Shown here one piece after another: positions 23,401 to 35,925 of a stretch of 64,000 nt of DNA. Made by a program: the position numbers and the translations under genes. Position 1 is the first letter of the stretch; every line of letters begins with the position of its first letter. The notes under the pieces were generated by a model. That model was not told the DNA's origin and made no database searches. It saw only the letters and a program-made list of their open reading frames with translations. This DNA comes from Icerya purchasi (Eukaryota > Arthropoda > Insecta > Hemiptera > Monophlebidae), in NCBI GenBank assembly GCA_039619475.1, contig CM077116.1:457621576-457685575 (forward strand). Direction: 5' to 3'.

Positions 23401-25623
23401 TTATGGAATTTCCTTAAATATGGTAACATTGTTAGGTAACGAAATGGTCGATTTTCGTTGGTTTGTTTGTTTCACGAATAACACCTTCTCACGAATTTCC
23501 GATCGTGACATATCCCCTCTGAGTGCCAACAGACGCGACAGATGGTCCTCCGTCAGATCCGGATATTTATCGACTAGCGTGTGTAAATCTAAAGAAAGAA
23601 TTTCCAGATCATCACTTTTAAGCACTTCCGTTAGGGCCGCGATTGCGTTTAACGGCGAATAATCGGGCGCTCTGCTGACATTGTTGATGCGAGCGAAAAA
23701 TAACTGCAACTGCTCCACCTCGCGCACAATTTTACTAGCTGCCTGACGACGTTCCTCTAAAGTACGGAATGTCATTTTTTTCTGGAACATAGCACTGATG
23801 TACTTTTTCGCCACCAGATCTTCGGCTCGACTGATGACGTATGCGAAATTTTTACTCTTCAAATGTCTATAATCCTGAAAATAATCTTCCAGCGTCACAC
23901 AAACAGTATCCACCGTGATCGAAGTTCCGGCCCATTTTGGAGTTATCAAATCTTGAAAATGTACGTCTAAATCGAGGAACGCTTCTTCAAGTAAATAGTG
24001 AGCCGCTTCGTTCCGTAATGCCTGATAGGCACCGGTAATGGATTCGTAACTCGCAGCTTGCGGATTTCCGTGAGCTTCCGTTTTCCAATAGTGTTTTTTC
24101 GTTTCTTCGGCCAGTTCACACATCTGAACACAATTGTTCAATATTGTGATCATGTGGTGCGTATAATACGGTATCCGATTACGATCTTCAAAATGGCTTC
24201 GTTTCATTTCGATGATCGCTTCGCGATATAGTTTAGCGTAGTGCATCACTTGCGTTATGCTTAATGAAAGCGCTTTTTGCATTAGATCCGGACCGATGGT
24301 TTTTGCAACCTGTAAATTCTGATCAATCATTTGAAATATGATCACAGGAGCGGCCGTTTGATAACAACCGTCCGGTCCAAGTTCCGGACTCAGATCTCTG
24401 TTGTTCCAGTCTTGCTTTTCTGTCTCCAACGTCTTCCGCATCCATTCGTTATAGTTTACTTCCATTCCCTCCAGATATTTTTGCTGCAACTGATTAACTA
24501 CGCTGGACTTTAAAAGCGGTCCGACGGCGGACACGTCAATATTCAGATCCGGATGCTTCATCAGTTCTGGACCGAAGTACGTATTCTGAATCCAACAGAG
24601 CATCGACACATATTCATTTCCTTCCAGGCCGTTCGCAATAATTCGTTCCAGGTTAATGGACAGACATTTATGGTACATATTAACGAACTTATTAACGATA
24701 TCGTAATGCGGCGGAAAACACGGTCCGCATAGCGTCTTGACTACTCGCAGATCTTCGATTATAAGTTGCCGCGTTAGTTCCAAGTACGTTACTAACCACA
24801 TTTTGTTGCTGCTCCGTTCATCCACTTGATTACCTTCGATCTTTTGCGAAACTACCTTTTCTAGTTCCACGAAAGCCATTTCGCGCCACCGTTTCGGTCT
24901 ACCGGGTGGTAAAAAGCCAGTTTGCTTCTGCCGTTGTAGAGCGTGGGTATCGGATTTCTCTTCACGCTCGATTATCCGTAGCACCGTCACAATAACTGTC
25001 GGCTCCTTGCGTACAATGTTCAACGTACGATTCAGTACAAGTTTCAGTTGTTTTTCCATCATCTGTGATAACGCATCTACGTCATCGAAATAAGCTTTCA
25101 ACAAAATGTTATCGTTTTCCGACTGATTCGACAATTTGTACACTTCGAATAGGAGATCGTCTCGCGACGTCTCCAAATCGATCAGACACTGATGAGCGTG
25201 TAACAGTTTACCTTCGTTTATCCACTGTTTTGTTTTATCCACACTCTCTGGCACTGTAAAGAGATGTTTTAGATTCTCAATGGCAGTAACGTATTGCGAA
25301 TGACGCATATTTTTATGTTTAACATCTTGCAGTTTAATGCCTAAGGCGGGCAGTTCTTCGAACGTAGACTGAATTTCTTGCAAATCTTTTCGTACATCCG
25401 TTATATCGCGTAACGCCAACAGCAACTGATTCATACCTACCGTGATACCGTCCAACTGGCTCTGCATGGCAGTTTTTAACATAGCTTCTGTTGAAACTTT
25501 CTTTCGCGCTATGCGATGTTTATATTGCTCCACTTTTTCCAAGTGTGCCGATTTTTGTAACATATTAGCTACTTGTTTGATCGCTGACGATTTAGCTTCG
25601 TTTTCTAGCAAATCCATATCCAT
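23401..25623 (-). CDS. Sec6: Exocyst complex component 3 (Sec6/EXOC3)
   Basis: The 740-residue protein matches EXOC3/Sec6 along its full length (family about 740-760). It has an N-terminal coiled-coil region (VANMLQKSAHLEKVEQYKHR, SQLDGITVGMNQLLLAL), a conserved block VLRIIEREEKSD ... KQTGFLPPGRPKRW, FPPHYDIVNKFVNMYH, AAPVIIFQMIDQNLQVAKTI, VDTVCVTLEDYFQDY and a C-terminal VDKYPDLTEDHLSRLLALRG. Sec6 is a core rod-like subunit of the exocyst, which tethers secretory vesicles to the plasma membrane and binds SNAREs. I chose the ATG at 25623-25621 because an in-frame TAA lies 39 bases upstream; an in-frame ATG two codons later is also possible. No intron interrupts the frame, and it is visibly richer in G+C than its flanks. 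A normal intronless gene and an old retrocopy are both possible. No poly-A tract is evident after the stop. Confidence 0.95.
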   Translation of the reverse strand: MDMDLLENEAKSSAIKQVANMLQKSAHLEKVEQYKHRIARKKVSTEAMLKTAMQSQLDGITVGMNQLLLALRDITDVRKDLQEIQSTFEELPALGIKLQDVKHKNMRHSQYVTAIENLKHLFTVPESVDKTKQWINEGKLLHAHQCLIDLETSRDDLLFEVYKLSNQSENDNILLKAYFDDVDALSQMMEKQLKLVLNRTLNIVRKEPTVIVTVLRIIEREEKSDTHALQRQKQTGFLPPGRPKRWREMAFVELEKVVSQKIEGNQVDERSSNKMWLVTYLELTRQLIIEDLRVVKTLCGPCFPPHYDIVNKFVNMYHKCLSINLERIIANGLEGNEYVSMLCWIQNTYFGPELMKHPDLNIDVSAVGPLLKSSVVNQLQQKYLEGMEVNYNEWMRKTLETEKQDWNNRDLSPELGPDGCYQTAAPVIIFQMIDQNLQVAKTIGPDLMQKALSLSITQVMHYAKLYREAIIEMKRSHFEDRNRIPYYTHHMITILNNCVQMCELAEETKKHYWKTEAHGNPQAASYESITGAYQALRNEAAHYLLEEAFLDLDVHFQDLITPKWAGTSITVDTVCVTLEDYFQDYRHLKSKNFAYVISRAEDLVAKKYISAMFQKKMTFRTLEERRQAASKIVREVEQLQLFFARINNVSRAPDYSPLNAIAALTEVLKSDDLEILSLDLHTLVDKYPDLTEDHLSRLLALRGDMSRSEIREKVLFVKQTNQRKSTISLPNNVTIFKEIP

Positions 25624-27308
25624 TTTCTTCGAATTCTCTTCTAATTTCAGCACCTTTAACAATTATAGATATTCTCGAATTTCTGTCAGTATTTTCATCG
25701 CCCTATTAAACATTATCACAGTATTCGGCTAAGAACAAAATTCGATAAAACACGCTTTAAGTATATTAAAATGAAAAATAAACCATCTATTCAGGAATTT
25801 TTGTTTCCTTCAGATGTTTTCAATTTAGTGTACCATTAGTTGAAATTGAATGTGTACTTAAGTAGTCCCGTCGATATTTTCTATAGAAGCATACGCTGCA
25901 AATTGATTTGAAATTTCCGGCTACAAGCAAGCCCACATTCTTAACTAATTAAATACTTATGATTATATACTTTGCTCGCCGAATTGTTATAATTAAAGCA
26001 AGCATTTCCATGCAGTAAAAACTTTTGAAATATGCAAAAAACTTTTAACTTAAGGAGGAAAATACAAATAGGCGGTTTAAAAAATCGATCCCCCCCCCCC
26101 TTAAAAGATGAGAAATTTCCCATAAAATACACGCTCCGAAAAGTTTCATTTTTAAATCCGAGCTCCTTCTATTGATTTTCGTCGTTTTTCAAAATTTATC
26201 GGCAGTGAAAACTTTAAACGCGTTTTTTTTTCGAAACAGCATTTTGGCGATAGTAATAGGAAAAAAACGAATCAGCACATTCGGCTGAAACTTACGGGAT
26301 TTTTTCTTAGCGATATTAACTTCTGTCTAAACCAAAAAAATTTTAAATTTTGTTAATAAAAGCCTGATATTTATTGGAAAAATGAACGAAAAATTTCAAA
26401 AAATTAATGGTTTTTCTTTTCAAAACCCTGTGTCAATCGTTGATTTTTTTCCCACTTTTTAGAGGTTTAGTGACAAATTATAAGCGTAATTAACATGGTT
26501 TTTTTGGTCAGACTGCTTCAGATCGAAACGACGGTGTCCAGGATTCCGCCAATTACGTGCTCTTTGCGCTAACGTTTAGCTAAAAAAAAAAAAATGTTTT
26601 TGTATACTTCAACAGTGTTTTAATAAACAGACTTCATTATGATTGAATAAAAACTTGCTCATAAAAAAAAATCTTAAAAAATGCTTTCTTTTTTGACCGC
26701 CTAATTGTGTTTCCCCCTTTAAATAAATGCTTTGAAATAATTTATATGTAAAGTATTTTTACTTATTTACTTAATAACTTAACGATGTAATTAAATACAT
26801 TTCTAAATTATCTTCTTTAAAACTATGTTTAATGTCAGTTAAAATGTTTTTATATATTGAAAACGAACCTTCAACCTACACGGCACCTATGCTAAATTTG
26901 AATTGTGCTGAGAATTAATCTATTCATTCTGCAATGTAACCTCTATACCTGCATCTAGTATATTCATCGTATTCTTAAAAAACTCCAAACCCAGATTTTT
27001 TCCTTTAAAAATATTTAAATAAAATTAGTTCTTTGATATAATTAATAAACTTTAAATAATGATTTTGTTTTCCTTATTTTTTTATAAATAAAAAAATAAA
27101 AAAATAAATTTTACATATACTTAATAATAATGCGCCTAATACATTTTCAAATTTCTTAAGTAAATCCAAGCCTTTTAACTAATGTCCAAGAGTTTGCCTT
27201 GTTATTTTTTCGATGCTGTGTAGAAGGAATGATAAATATTATTATTATTAAAATTTAATGAACATATTATTTAAATTACTTATTAAATGAATTATTTAAC
27301 ATATATAC
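25624..27308. other. Intergenic upstream of Sec6
   Basis: AT-rich with a poly-C run at about 26090-26100. The 26140-26600 part looks repeat-like in style (mixed T-runs with short GC-rich islands), but no boundaries could be set. The Sec6 promoter should lie at its left edge; no motif could be assigned. Confidence 0.45.
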
Positions 27309-27438
27309 TTTTATACAATAAAAATATATTTAAAATTAAACATTGAAACGTTTCGAAGCTAACAGCTTCATGATCACCATGTTACAGTCTTCGAAACGCG
27401 TCAGTGATTAATTTTAAATATATTATTATTTTATAAAA
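27309..27438. repeat. 50/30/50 palindromic hairpin repeat
   Basis: Two 50-base arms (27309-27358 and 27389-27438) are near-perfect reverse complements around a 30-base loop. The inner ends read gaaacgtttcgaag and cttcgaaacgcg. No open frame. Probably a foldback/MITE-like unit or the end of a larger dispersed element. Confidence 0.75.
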
Positions 27439-29139
27439 GTGTGCATGTCTAATGATTCATTTAATAAATGTGTTAGTACATGATGGCCACTCAAATATAA
27501 TTTTTAAATTTTCGGGTTTCCCGGCCTAAATCTTCCCGAATTTTTTCGGCCCAAATCCTTCTGATTTCTTAATTACTTGAATTGTATAAAAAGAAAAATG
27601 ATTTTTTTTTTTGTTACTATTGATAATGTTTGGCCACCATACAGCATATTTTATACGAATAAAACAAAACTTCTTAATTTATTATTGAGTAAAATACATT
27701 AATTTTTCGTTTCAAATGATTTTTTCTTATTAAAAATATCATTTAACGGCCACCCTGTAGTATGAATGCTAAGTCAAAATTGAACTTTTCCTTTTCAATG
27801 AGAATTTTGGTCTAAACGTAATTTTCCCACAATTTACTAGTTTATTTACGTTCGGAAACATACCCTGTATTCATTCAATTCGAATGTAATACGTCGCATA
27901 TTAGAGTAAAATAATCGTAAATTTTTTCCAACTTTAATCATAGAACATTTGTTAATAAAATTAAAATTCTTTCTTCAAACAATTCATTTTCAAAAAACCT
28001 CTTCAAATTCTCATTAACAAATCAACCAATTGTTTCACGATTTGTTTTTTATAGTTACTTACAGGCTATTAAAAAAGTTTCTGGGGGGCAGTCTTTTTCT
28101 AATTAGCCAATTAATAACTTCCCCGTATATAATTGTCGCAAGTCTGCAGTTTCATTTACACGTATATACGCATATTTTTATGGTCCCTCTAACTTTTTCA
28201 AAAATATCATAGTTTTTTCTTTCTTTACTTCCTGATGATATAGTGTTTTGAGTATATTTCTTCAGAAAATTATTAAATGGTTTGGATGGCAGTTTATTTG
28301 GTGAAATATCTCAACCTGTTATTGATCGTAAAGATCTTCAACAAATATTTTTCTTTTACTGCGTTACAAGACGTTAATAGACATTGTTTCTCCTTTTTCT
28401 TATTTATTTTTAAAGCCAAAAATCTCATATAAGTCGAAAAAAATAGATTTTCAGTCAATACTAATATTGGGTAAATAACTTTTTAGTATTTTAAATTTTA
28501 CTGTAATTAAATATTTATAAAACGACTGGTTCTTATTGTTTTGTTTTTTTTTCGGAATACTTGTTTTTGTAATAAAAGTAATTTCAACTTTAAAAATGAG
28601 ACTAGTTTTAAAATTATGGAGTCAAAACTTACATGCAATAATGTGTGCATCTAATTATAACTTAATGATACAATTGATATTTTTAAAGCAAAATATTATA
28701 ATTAATTACTTTTCCATCGGTTATAAACACTTCGAATTCTTTATCATACGGCATAATACATAAACTAATTTTAGAGCACAACTTCTGTCCATTTTCGGCA
28801 TTTTGATATAAGAAAATGTGTGAAATTTAAAAAAAACGTCTCAGAGGATAAATTCTGACCAACAGCGAACAACAGAATAAACGGTACAAATTAAATGTAG
28901 GTTAGATAAAAATGCAAAATCAAGTTTGGGCTAGTGTTTAATTCTACTAGGAGCAGTCGGATGTGAAATATGGCCATTAAATAAATTATCTTTTTTTAAA
29001 CGTGCAAAAATGTGCAGTATAAAACTAAGTTTTTTGTTATTCAGATGGCACGATCCGTGAACATATTGAAACAGATTTACCTAAAAACGAAGCAACAAAA
29101 AAAACGTACAATATTATAGAATCGTAACTCCAGTTATAA
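27439..29139. other. AT-rich intergenic, nothing recognised
   Basis: No supported gene. Short frames around 28030-28763 are low-complexity. Confidence 0.55.
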
Positions 29140-29149
29140 TTATTAAACA

Positions 29150-29420
29150 TCGGCGCATATTTGCTTATCCAACAGTTCGTGGTAGTAAGACTTCACTGTA
29201 ATTCCGCAACCACCCTATTCTCCGGACATGCCACTCTGCGACTTTTTCCTGTTTCTCAAACTCAAAAAGAACAAGTTTTTCAACAGTAGATGAGATAAGG
29301 GCGAAATCACAAAGCGAGATACCCAGAAAGGCGTTCCAGCAGTGTTTTTCAAACTGGAAACTACGGCACGTTAAGTGCATAATATCAAAGGGGATAGAAT
29401 AAATATTGAAGGTTAGATAA
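29150..29420 (+). mobile_element. Mariner transposase C-terminal fragment
   Basis: One plus frame reads TVIPQPPYSPDMPLCDFFLF (third catalytic Asp context YSPD), then LKLKKNKFFNS. After stops, KGVPAVFFKLETTAR and GDRINIEG match the usual end of mariner transposases (KAFQQCF.NWK...GDKINIEG). Several stops are present, and neither the 5' half nor inverted ends could be found. Confidence 0.72.
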
Positions 29421-31793
29421 ATCCTTTTTGAAAAAATGAAAACTCGTATATGCCACCTGCTACCTTTAGGCGTGTTATTTTTCAAGTTTCACGAACTAAT
29501 GCAAAAAATGGGGAAATCCGTTTTCATTTCTTACCGAATACTACCATCTGAAAAACGTTGGACCAAATGGGTGACTCACATTTCTGATGTTCCCCCTGTC
29601 AGTAAAATAATTTTTTCAAGATATTTTTTAGGCCCATACATATGATTAGTATTACTTTACAATATTTGCGTGAATTTTCAGTTCATTTAAGAATAAATTT
29701 AACGCGGCATTTTATTACACGTATCTAGGCTAGTAGCTCGATTGAAAGAAGAAAACTTATTAAACTTATTTATCGGAATAGTGATTTTCTGTCAGCTATA
29801 CATCTTAAAATATGCAAATAGTGCACCTGTCTTAAATCATTTTTAGCATTTTTTTTTTTTTTTTTGAAGTCAAAATTATGGAAACATACATTGAAGAGTG
29901 AGGAGTGAACAAACTCGAAACTTTAAGGCCTGTGGTAGTGTAGTGAAAAGGGTAATTTAAATATTATTTTAAGTTTTAAATTAAACAGATATCAATATGC
30001 ATTAATATCGTTTTATAAATAAAATTATTCGTTTACTTTTATAATAAATTTTTTACCTATGAATACTCGCAAAACGGAATAACGTGAAATTAATAACTTC
30101 GCATTCTTCGTAATTATTTTCTAATACATTTTATTCTCACTTTTTTAATGTGCGCTATGCCATAGTAAATACGCAATTATAAATACATTTGTTCTTAAAA
30201 GAATAAATCACAATTAAAAAAATGAATTTAAAAAATTTAAAACTGCGAAAAAATGAATTTTTAAATTAAAACCGGTACGTGTTGAGTTTTATTAGAGAGA
30301 AAAAAGCAGGCAAAAAATTGAACGGTACACTTCCGTTACACTTTTTAATTCGTTAATAAAATGTCGTGATTTATTTCGTAAAAATCATTAACTGAATTTA
30401 GAATTAGTTCAATTAAGTATGTTTATATTAATAATGCATATTTGAATAGGGCTAATTTAAACTCGGCAGTATTCAATAATTGATTAATTATAAACATATA
30501 GTCATCAGTTTCTATACATACCACTTTAAAAAAATAAATGAAAATATAAAATTCATCGTATTAATCCATTTTACACGATTACACTTGTGGTTATGGAAAA
30601 AACAAACCGAAAGTCGTAAACAATTAATTTTTAATATTTGTAAACAAACGCATCCGGTAACTCAGCAGAAATTTAAATCACAAAATTCGTTGTGCTTAAT
30701 ATAGTCCCACAGTTATTAAAAATTAAAAACTATAATTTATTGTATTTTGTTAAACATTTTCTTATTATTTAAAATTTCGATCACAGAAAGGTGTAACTTA
30801 AATTTTAAACAGATTTAAAAATTATCTATCGTTACTAACATAAATCAAATTAGTATATTTTCGATTCATTCGTTTTATACAATTTATTTCCGGTAAGATC
30901 GAAATAGAACTGATTCTGGTTATCAATTTCCGGTTATCGATCTTTACATAGTTTTTATTTATTTTCACGACAGAATCGGGAACTAACTGATGACACTAAT
31001 ATTTTTTCAGACTTTAAACCGAAAAAGTACTCAGAATGAATCGATACTGCTCGTTTAATTACTTGTGCTATTTAATATTTTTTAAATTTAAAATTTTGAA
31101 AAAGAAGCGCTTTGATAATTTTTGTTTTATAAATTAATAAAAGCAGAGTAGAAGTGAAAGATATACTTACTGTTTTTTGAGTAGATTTAATCAAATTTTA
31201 ATAAAATTAATAATTTTTTATTAAAATGTACACAAAATCTAACTTTTCACTATTCTATTTTTCTCTTATTGCAAAACCAATGACAATATTTTAAATAATT
31301 TTTATATCTGTATGTTAAAAATTTGTATCATTAAGACGTGTCCATATTATACCGATTGGCCAAGTCGAGCGGCTTTACAAAAATATATGCAGCGTCCACA
31401 CATAAAAGTACATGCTGAAGAGTTTATAGATACATTTGTTTAAAACAAGTAATTCAGAAGAAGAGCAGATCAGAAACAAAATAGAAAAGACAATAATCTA
31501 AAATGTACCTTTTGGAGGAGACATTTCATTATCAAAGTATCCCTCTGGATTTTTATAAAATAACATGATGTTTTTACAAGTTTATGATTGAATATATTTT
31601 AAGGTAATTATTATTGGTTTTTTTAATGATATAAGCATAATTAAAAAATTAATTTATTAGTTAAAAATTATGATAAAGATAATTTGAGAAACAAAATAAA
31701 TGTTTTTATTTTCATAACACTGTGGTATATGAGTTTCTGAAATAAATTATTATTTTTCTATTAGATATTTTCTTCTAATATTCATCAAATACC
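29421..31793. other. AT-rich intergenic, nothing recognised
   Basis: Homopolymer T-run near 29850. Otherwise no gene or repeat could be supported. Confidence 0.55.
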
Positions 31794-34700
31794 GTTATTA
31801 GAATATTTTTTTTTTTTTTTTCGTAACGCCATGTACAGCTACTGAGGCTAGAGTGGCGTGTCGTGCAGGAGGATTGCTTTTAGAAGGGATTTTATATTGG
31901 GAGATGGAATCTTAAATTTTATAGAAGGGGTCGTAAACCAGTTTTAGAGAGAAAGGATAATAAATTTTGAATTTTATTGGGATCATCTGTTAAAATTTCT
32001 TTTGGATTATTGGAAGTTAGATATAGGGATCTTTCATTTTGATATTTAGGACATTGAAAAAGTAAGTGCATTATTGAAATTTGGGTGTTACATATTAAGC
32101 AAATGGGGGGAGGTTGTTTATTGAGTAGGTAAGAATGAGTGATAAGAGAGTGACCTGTACGTATACATGTGAGTAAGACGTCTTCTCGACGAGAGATATC
32201 AAAGCAATTTCTTGGAAGTATATCGTTTTTGATGTTTTTCAGTTTATTGGTGGGGGGAATTTGGTTCCAAAAGTTTTGAAAAGTGATTTGGGTTTTAGTT
32301 TTGATGAAGGTTTTAAGGTCGGAAAGTGGAATGGGAATGTTTTGGATGGGACTTATGTTCAGTGCAAGTTTTGCGGCTTTATCGGCCGATTCATTGCCTG
32401 GAATGTTCTTGTGTGAAGGTAGCCAGCATAAAATTGTATTTTTCAATGAGGACGAAAGTATATAGGATATTTCCTGAGCTATTGGATGTTGTTTTTTCTT
32501 ATTAAAATTTTTTATGCAAAGTAGTGCTGAGAGAGAGTCTGAAAGAATGATTGTGTTGATGAAAGAAGAGTTATTTATATAGGTAAGTGCCTGTTTAATG
32601 GCATATAGTTCAGCTGACATAATTGAGAATTGGGGTGGGAGGGGGTATAAAAATTCTTCGTCATTATGTGCAAAAGCACATGCAGTGAGGTTTGAGGTTT
32701 TAGATCCATCAGTAAATATGAATTCGTGGTTTGGGAATTTATTTGCGAGTTCGTTGATGTGCGAATTAGCGATGATGGAGTTTGTATCTGATTTTATTAT
32801 TTCAGTCAGAGAAGTATTTATATCTGGTTTGAAGTTTGACCAAGGTGGGAGAATATTTATAACATAGTGATTAATTTTTGTTTCATTTTTAACTATAGAT
32901 TGAAGTAAATGTGAAGTGTCCGCTTCTAAATCATTGAGTGGAAAAGTAAATTTTGATCTAGGGTGAAAGTTGGGGGTAGAAAGTATGTTGAGAGCCGAGT
33001 GTGCTATTATTTGTTGTCTTCTTATGCTCAAGGGAGGTTCCGAAGCTTCAGAAAGTATGCTGGCAGTAGGAGTTGTGCGGAAAGCACCAAGAGCTATTCT
33101 AACACTGGAGTTGAGGATGGTGTCAAGTTTGCTGAGAGTAGATGGACTTGCGAAAGTATAAACAGAGGATCCATAATCGAGAGTGGAGCGGATAAGTGCT
33201 CTATATAAATTAATTAGAGTAGTTCTATCAGATCTGTATGTTGTGTGTGCTAGCTTTTTCAAAAGGTTAATTTTCGAAAAACAGTTTTGTTTTAATTGAA
33301 TTATGTGTTGGTTCCATGAGAGTTTGTAATCAAGCGTCATGCCAAGATATTTAGCTGTGTCTGAAGAGGGGATCACATTTGCGTTTAGTAAGATTTCGAG
33401 TGTTTTAGGGCATTTGTATTTTCTGCAGAAATGAATAGCTGTTGATTTTGAAGAAGACATTTTTAGACCATTTTGTAGAGACCAATTTTGGATGTTGTCT
33501 GCAGCTTCTTGAAGGATTTGTTCACCAATTGAGGGGTCGTTGCATTCAATGAATGTGCCAAGGTCATCGGCGAAAATAACTTCATTTACGTGAGCAGGAA
33601 GTATGGAGGCGAGATCATTTATAGCTATTATGAATAGGGTTGGACTGAGAACAGCTCCTTGTGGGACTCTGTTTATCAGTGGATAGAATTAAGGGAGAAT
33701 GTTGGAAATTCGTACTGTGAATTCTCTGTTGTTTAGGAAATTTTTTATAAAGTAGAGGATATTTCCTTTAATGTTCCAAGAATGGAGTATTGAGATTATT
33801 TTATATTTCCAGACAGTATCAAAGGCCTTTGTAATATCATAGAAAATCGCTAGAAGGTGATGTTTGTTTTTGAAGGCAGTTTTGAAACGGGAGGTCAAGT
33901 AGGAAAGTTTATGTATGGTAGAGCGTGAGGATCGGAAGCCGCATTGAGAAGGAGAGAGCTTTTTGTCCTTTTCAAGTATCCAGAGAAGTCTATTATTAAC
34001 TATTCTTTCAAAAATTTTACATAAATTGGAGGTCAGGGAGATTGGTCGATAATTATCTATTTGAAATGGAGATTTGTTTGGCTTAAGAAAGGGTATAACT
34101 ATTGCTTTTGTCCAAGATTTGGGAAATGTGTGAGAGGACCATATATGATTAAAAATGTCAAGGAGAACAGCGATTACTTTATCTGGAGCATTTTTGAGGA
34201 ATTGTGTATGAATAAGGTCTGGGCCTGTAGCGGATATGTTTGCCATTTCTATTGCTGTTTGTAATTCATTCAAGGTAATATCACTGTTGAAAGGTTGTGG
34301 GTCTGTTTCTTCTAAATTTAGAGGTTTTTCATTTTCTGATTTGTATTTTAAAAATATTGGGTCTTGGGACTCATCGCTGGAGATGAAGTGAAGATAAGAA
34401 GCGAAAGCTTCTGCTATATTTTTTGGATCATTTTCGATTTTATTATTGATGAGTATGTTGATTGGAGGGGAGGTTGAGTTATTTGGGCGAAGTTTTCTGA
34501 TGGACGTCCATAAACGAGACGGGGATGTGTTTGTGTTAATATTTGAAGTAAAATCTCTCCAAGAATTTCGTTTGGCTTGTTTTACAGTCCATTGGGCTTT
34601 TGCTTTGAGCTTTCTATAGTTAAGGAGATTTTCTGAGGATGGGTTATTTTTGAGATGTTTGAGGGCTGATTTGCGATTTTTTATAGCTGTAGAACAATCA

Positions 34701-34936
34701 TCATTCCACCATGGTACTTGTCTTTTTGCCTTAAATGTGATTTTAGGGATACTAGAGGAAGCACTTTCGAGAAGATGGTCGCAAAATATCTTTATGATTT
34801 TGTCAATATCATCGTTGAAATCTATGTTAGGAATGCTTGAGCTTAGTTCTTGATATATTGACCAATTTGCTTTTTTAAAGTTCCATTTTGGAGGAGGGGA
34901 AGGAGCATTATATGACTGATTGTTAAAAGAATATTT
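31794..34936 (-). mobile_element. Young 5'-truncated LINE (RT + RNase H, I-like) with target-site duplication
   Basis: The minus-strand element spans 34921 to 31808. Similar flanks GTTATTAGAATATTT (from 31794) and GTTAAAAGAATATTT (34922-34936) match at 13 of 15 positions and look like a target-site duplication. The 3' end is a run of about 18 A (T on the plus strand, 31804-31821) preceded by a ~95-bp 3' UTR. The coding part starts mid-ORF2, in the linker between endonuclease and RT. A tRNA-derived SINE lies 83 bp beyond. Confidence 0.85.
31919..34907 (-). pseudogene. LINE ORF2: reverse transcriptase plus RNase H, one internal stop
   Basis: Reading down from 34907 the frame appears open through the linker (QVPWWNDDCSTAIKNRKSAL) and RT blocks (NYRPISLTSNLCKIFERIV, SQCGFRSSRSTIHKLSYL, IFYDITKAFDTVWKYKI) to a single in-frame TAA at 33688-33686. 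It then continues in the same frame through RVPQGAVLSPTLF, the catalytic FADD (EVIFADDLGTF), AKYLGMTLDYKLSWNQHI, the RNase H domain (FIFTDGSKTSNLTACAF, MSAELYAIKQAL, ILSDSLSALLCIKN, LPSHKNIPGNESADKAAK) and a CCHC-like tail (CLICNTQISIMHLLFQC). The stop sits just before the PQG block. Apart from that and the missing 5' end it looks intact, so the copy is young. Confidence 0.85.
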
Positions 34937-35019
34937 AATTAAATATTAATTCTTTTTCAGTTGTTTTCAGGTTTTATCTTTTATAATATTAAAATAATAT
35001 CATTTTGTATTTGTCAAGG

Positions 35020-35290
35020 GTAGCACAGTAGCCTAGTGGTTAAGGTGCTTGGCTACTAAACCAGAGGACACGGGCTCAAGACTTGTCTCGTTCCAGATCC
35101 AAATCGCTCCCAGGTTTACCCAGCCTGAAATAATTGGGTACCAGAGAAATCTGGGAAAGTGAAGGCGGCCGAGAAAAAGGAACTGGCCCCCTTACTCTCA
35201 TTGGTGCCATTGGGCTTAGTTCATTGTGAACCTTAACTTCACAATCCCCGATGCCTTGTCATAGGTATGAGACTTACTTTACTTATTTAC
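35020..35290 (+). mobile_element. tRNA-derived SINE, copy B
   Basis: Same family as the minus-strand copy at 4485-4752. Box A-like TAGCCTAGTGG is at 35029-35039 and box B-like GGCTCAAGACT at 35073-35083. A shared body follows (ggtttacccagcctgaaata, aactggcccccttactctca), ending GACTTACTTTACTTATTTAC. The box B here is more degenerate than in copy A. Confidence 0.82.
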
Positions 35291-35649
35291 TATTTGTTAA
35301 GGCCGCTGTCCACTTGCAAGTAAAACTGTTGGAAGCCGCTCGTGGCAGTGGTTTCCTAAACGGACAGGCTTCAAAAGTTATCCGACAGTCAACCACAGGA
35401 AATTTCTCATGTGTGGAAAAAGTCGACACTAGCTGTCTGACAATAATTTGGAAATATCAAGCTAATCACTGCTTGATATTTGCAAGTTTTTTTTTTTTTT
35501 ATATATATAAATTATCTCCTTTTCAAATTTCAAATAATTCTTAAAGTTATAAAACCTTAATGAATACAAAAAGTGATTACAAAATATAAATTTTGGTAGA
35601 TGGAAACATAGTTTATCTATATCTTCTCTACATTAGAAAGTATCTAAAG

Positions 35650-35925
35650 AGAAAAAGCTATCAAATTATTTTCAACACATTGCTTCTGATTTTGCTGTTT
35701 ACTTCTCATTAGTTTATTATACTCCACAGGAGTCCGATTTCAACCTTCCTAACCCTTCCATTAGTACCAACCACATTTCTGTGGGGAATATTATGGAACT
35801 AGATGTAAGTGAGGTGTTGTGGAAGCTTAAGCCTAAATGTGTTTTAGGCCTCAACAATGTACTGCCATATATTTTTAAAGCTTGTCAAGATTTATTCACC
35901 AAACCATTTTTTTCTTTTTTTTGGC
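35650..35925 (+). mobile_element. LINE fragment (start of RT domain), plus strand
   Basis: One frame encodes FAVYFSLVYYTPQESDFNLP, then STNHISVGNIMELDVSEVLW, then KLKPKCVLGLNNVLPYIFKA. This is the stretch just before and at the start of the RT domain (KLKP..GPDGiPpyifKa). It breaks off at a T-run near 35908-35922. The 3' part of a similar plus-strand element resumes at 38119, so the two may be halves of one insertion. Confidence 0.65.

Noticed and set aside
25624..25662. Upstream extension of Sec6 beginning with TTG
   Set aside because: Eukaryotic start should be ATG; the TTG is directly preceded by an in-frame TAA and the first ATG is at 25623.
27359..27388. Hammerhead ribozyme in the hairpin loop
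   Set aside because: The required CUGAUGA core is not present, although cgaaac occurs at the arm ends.
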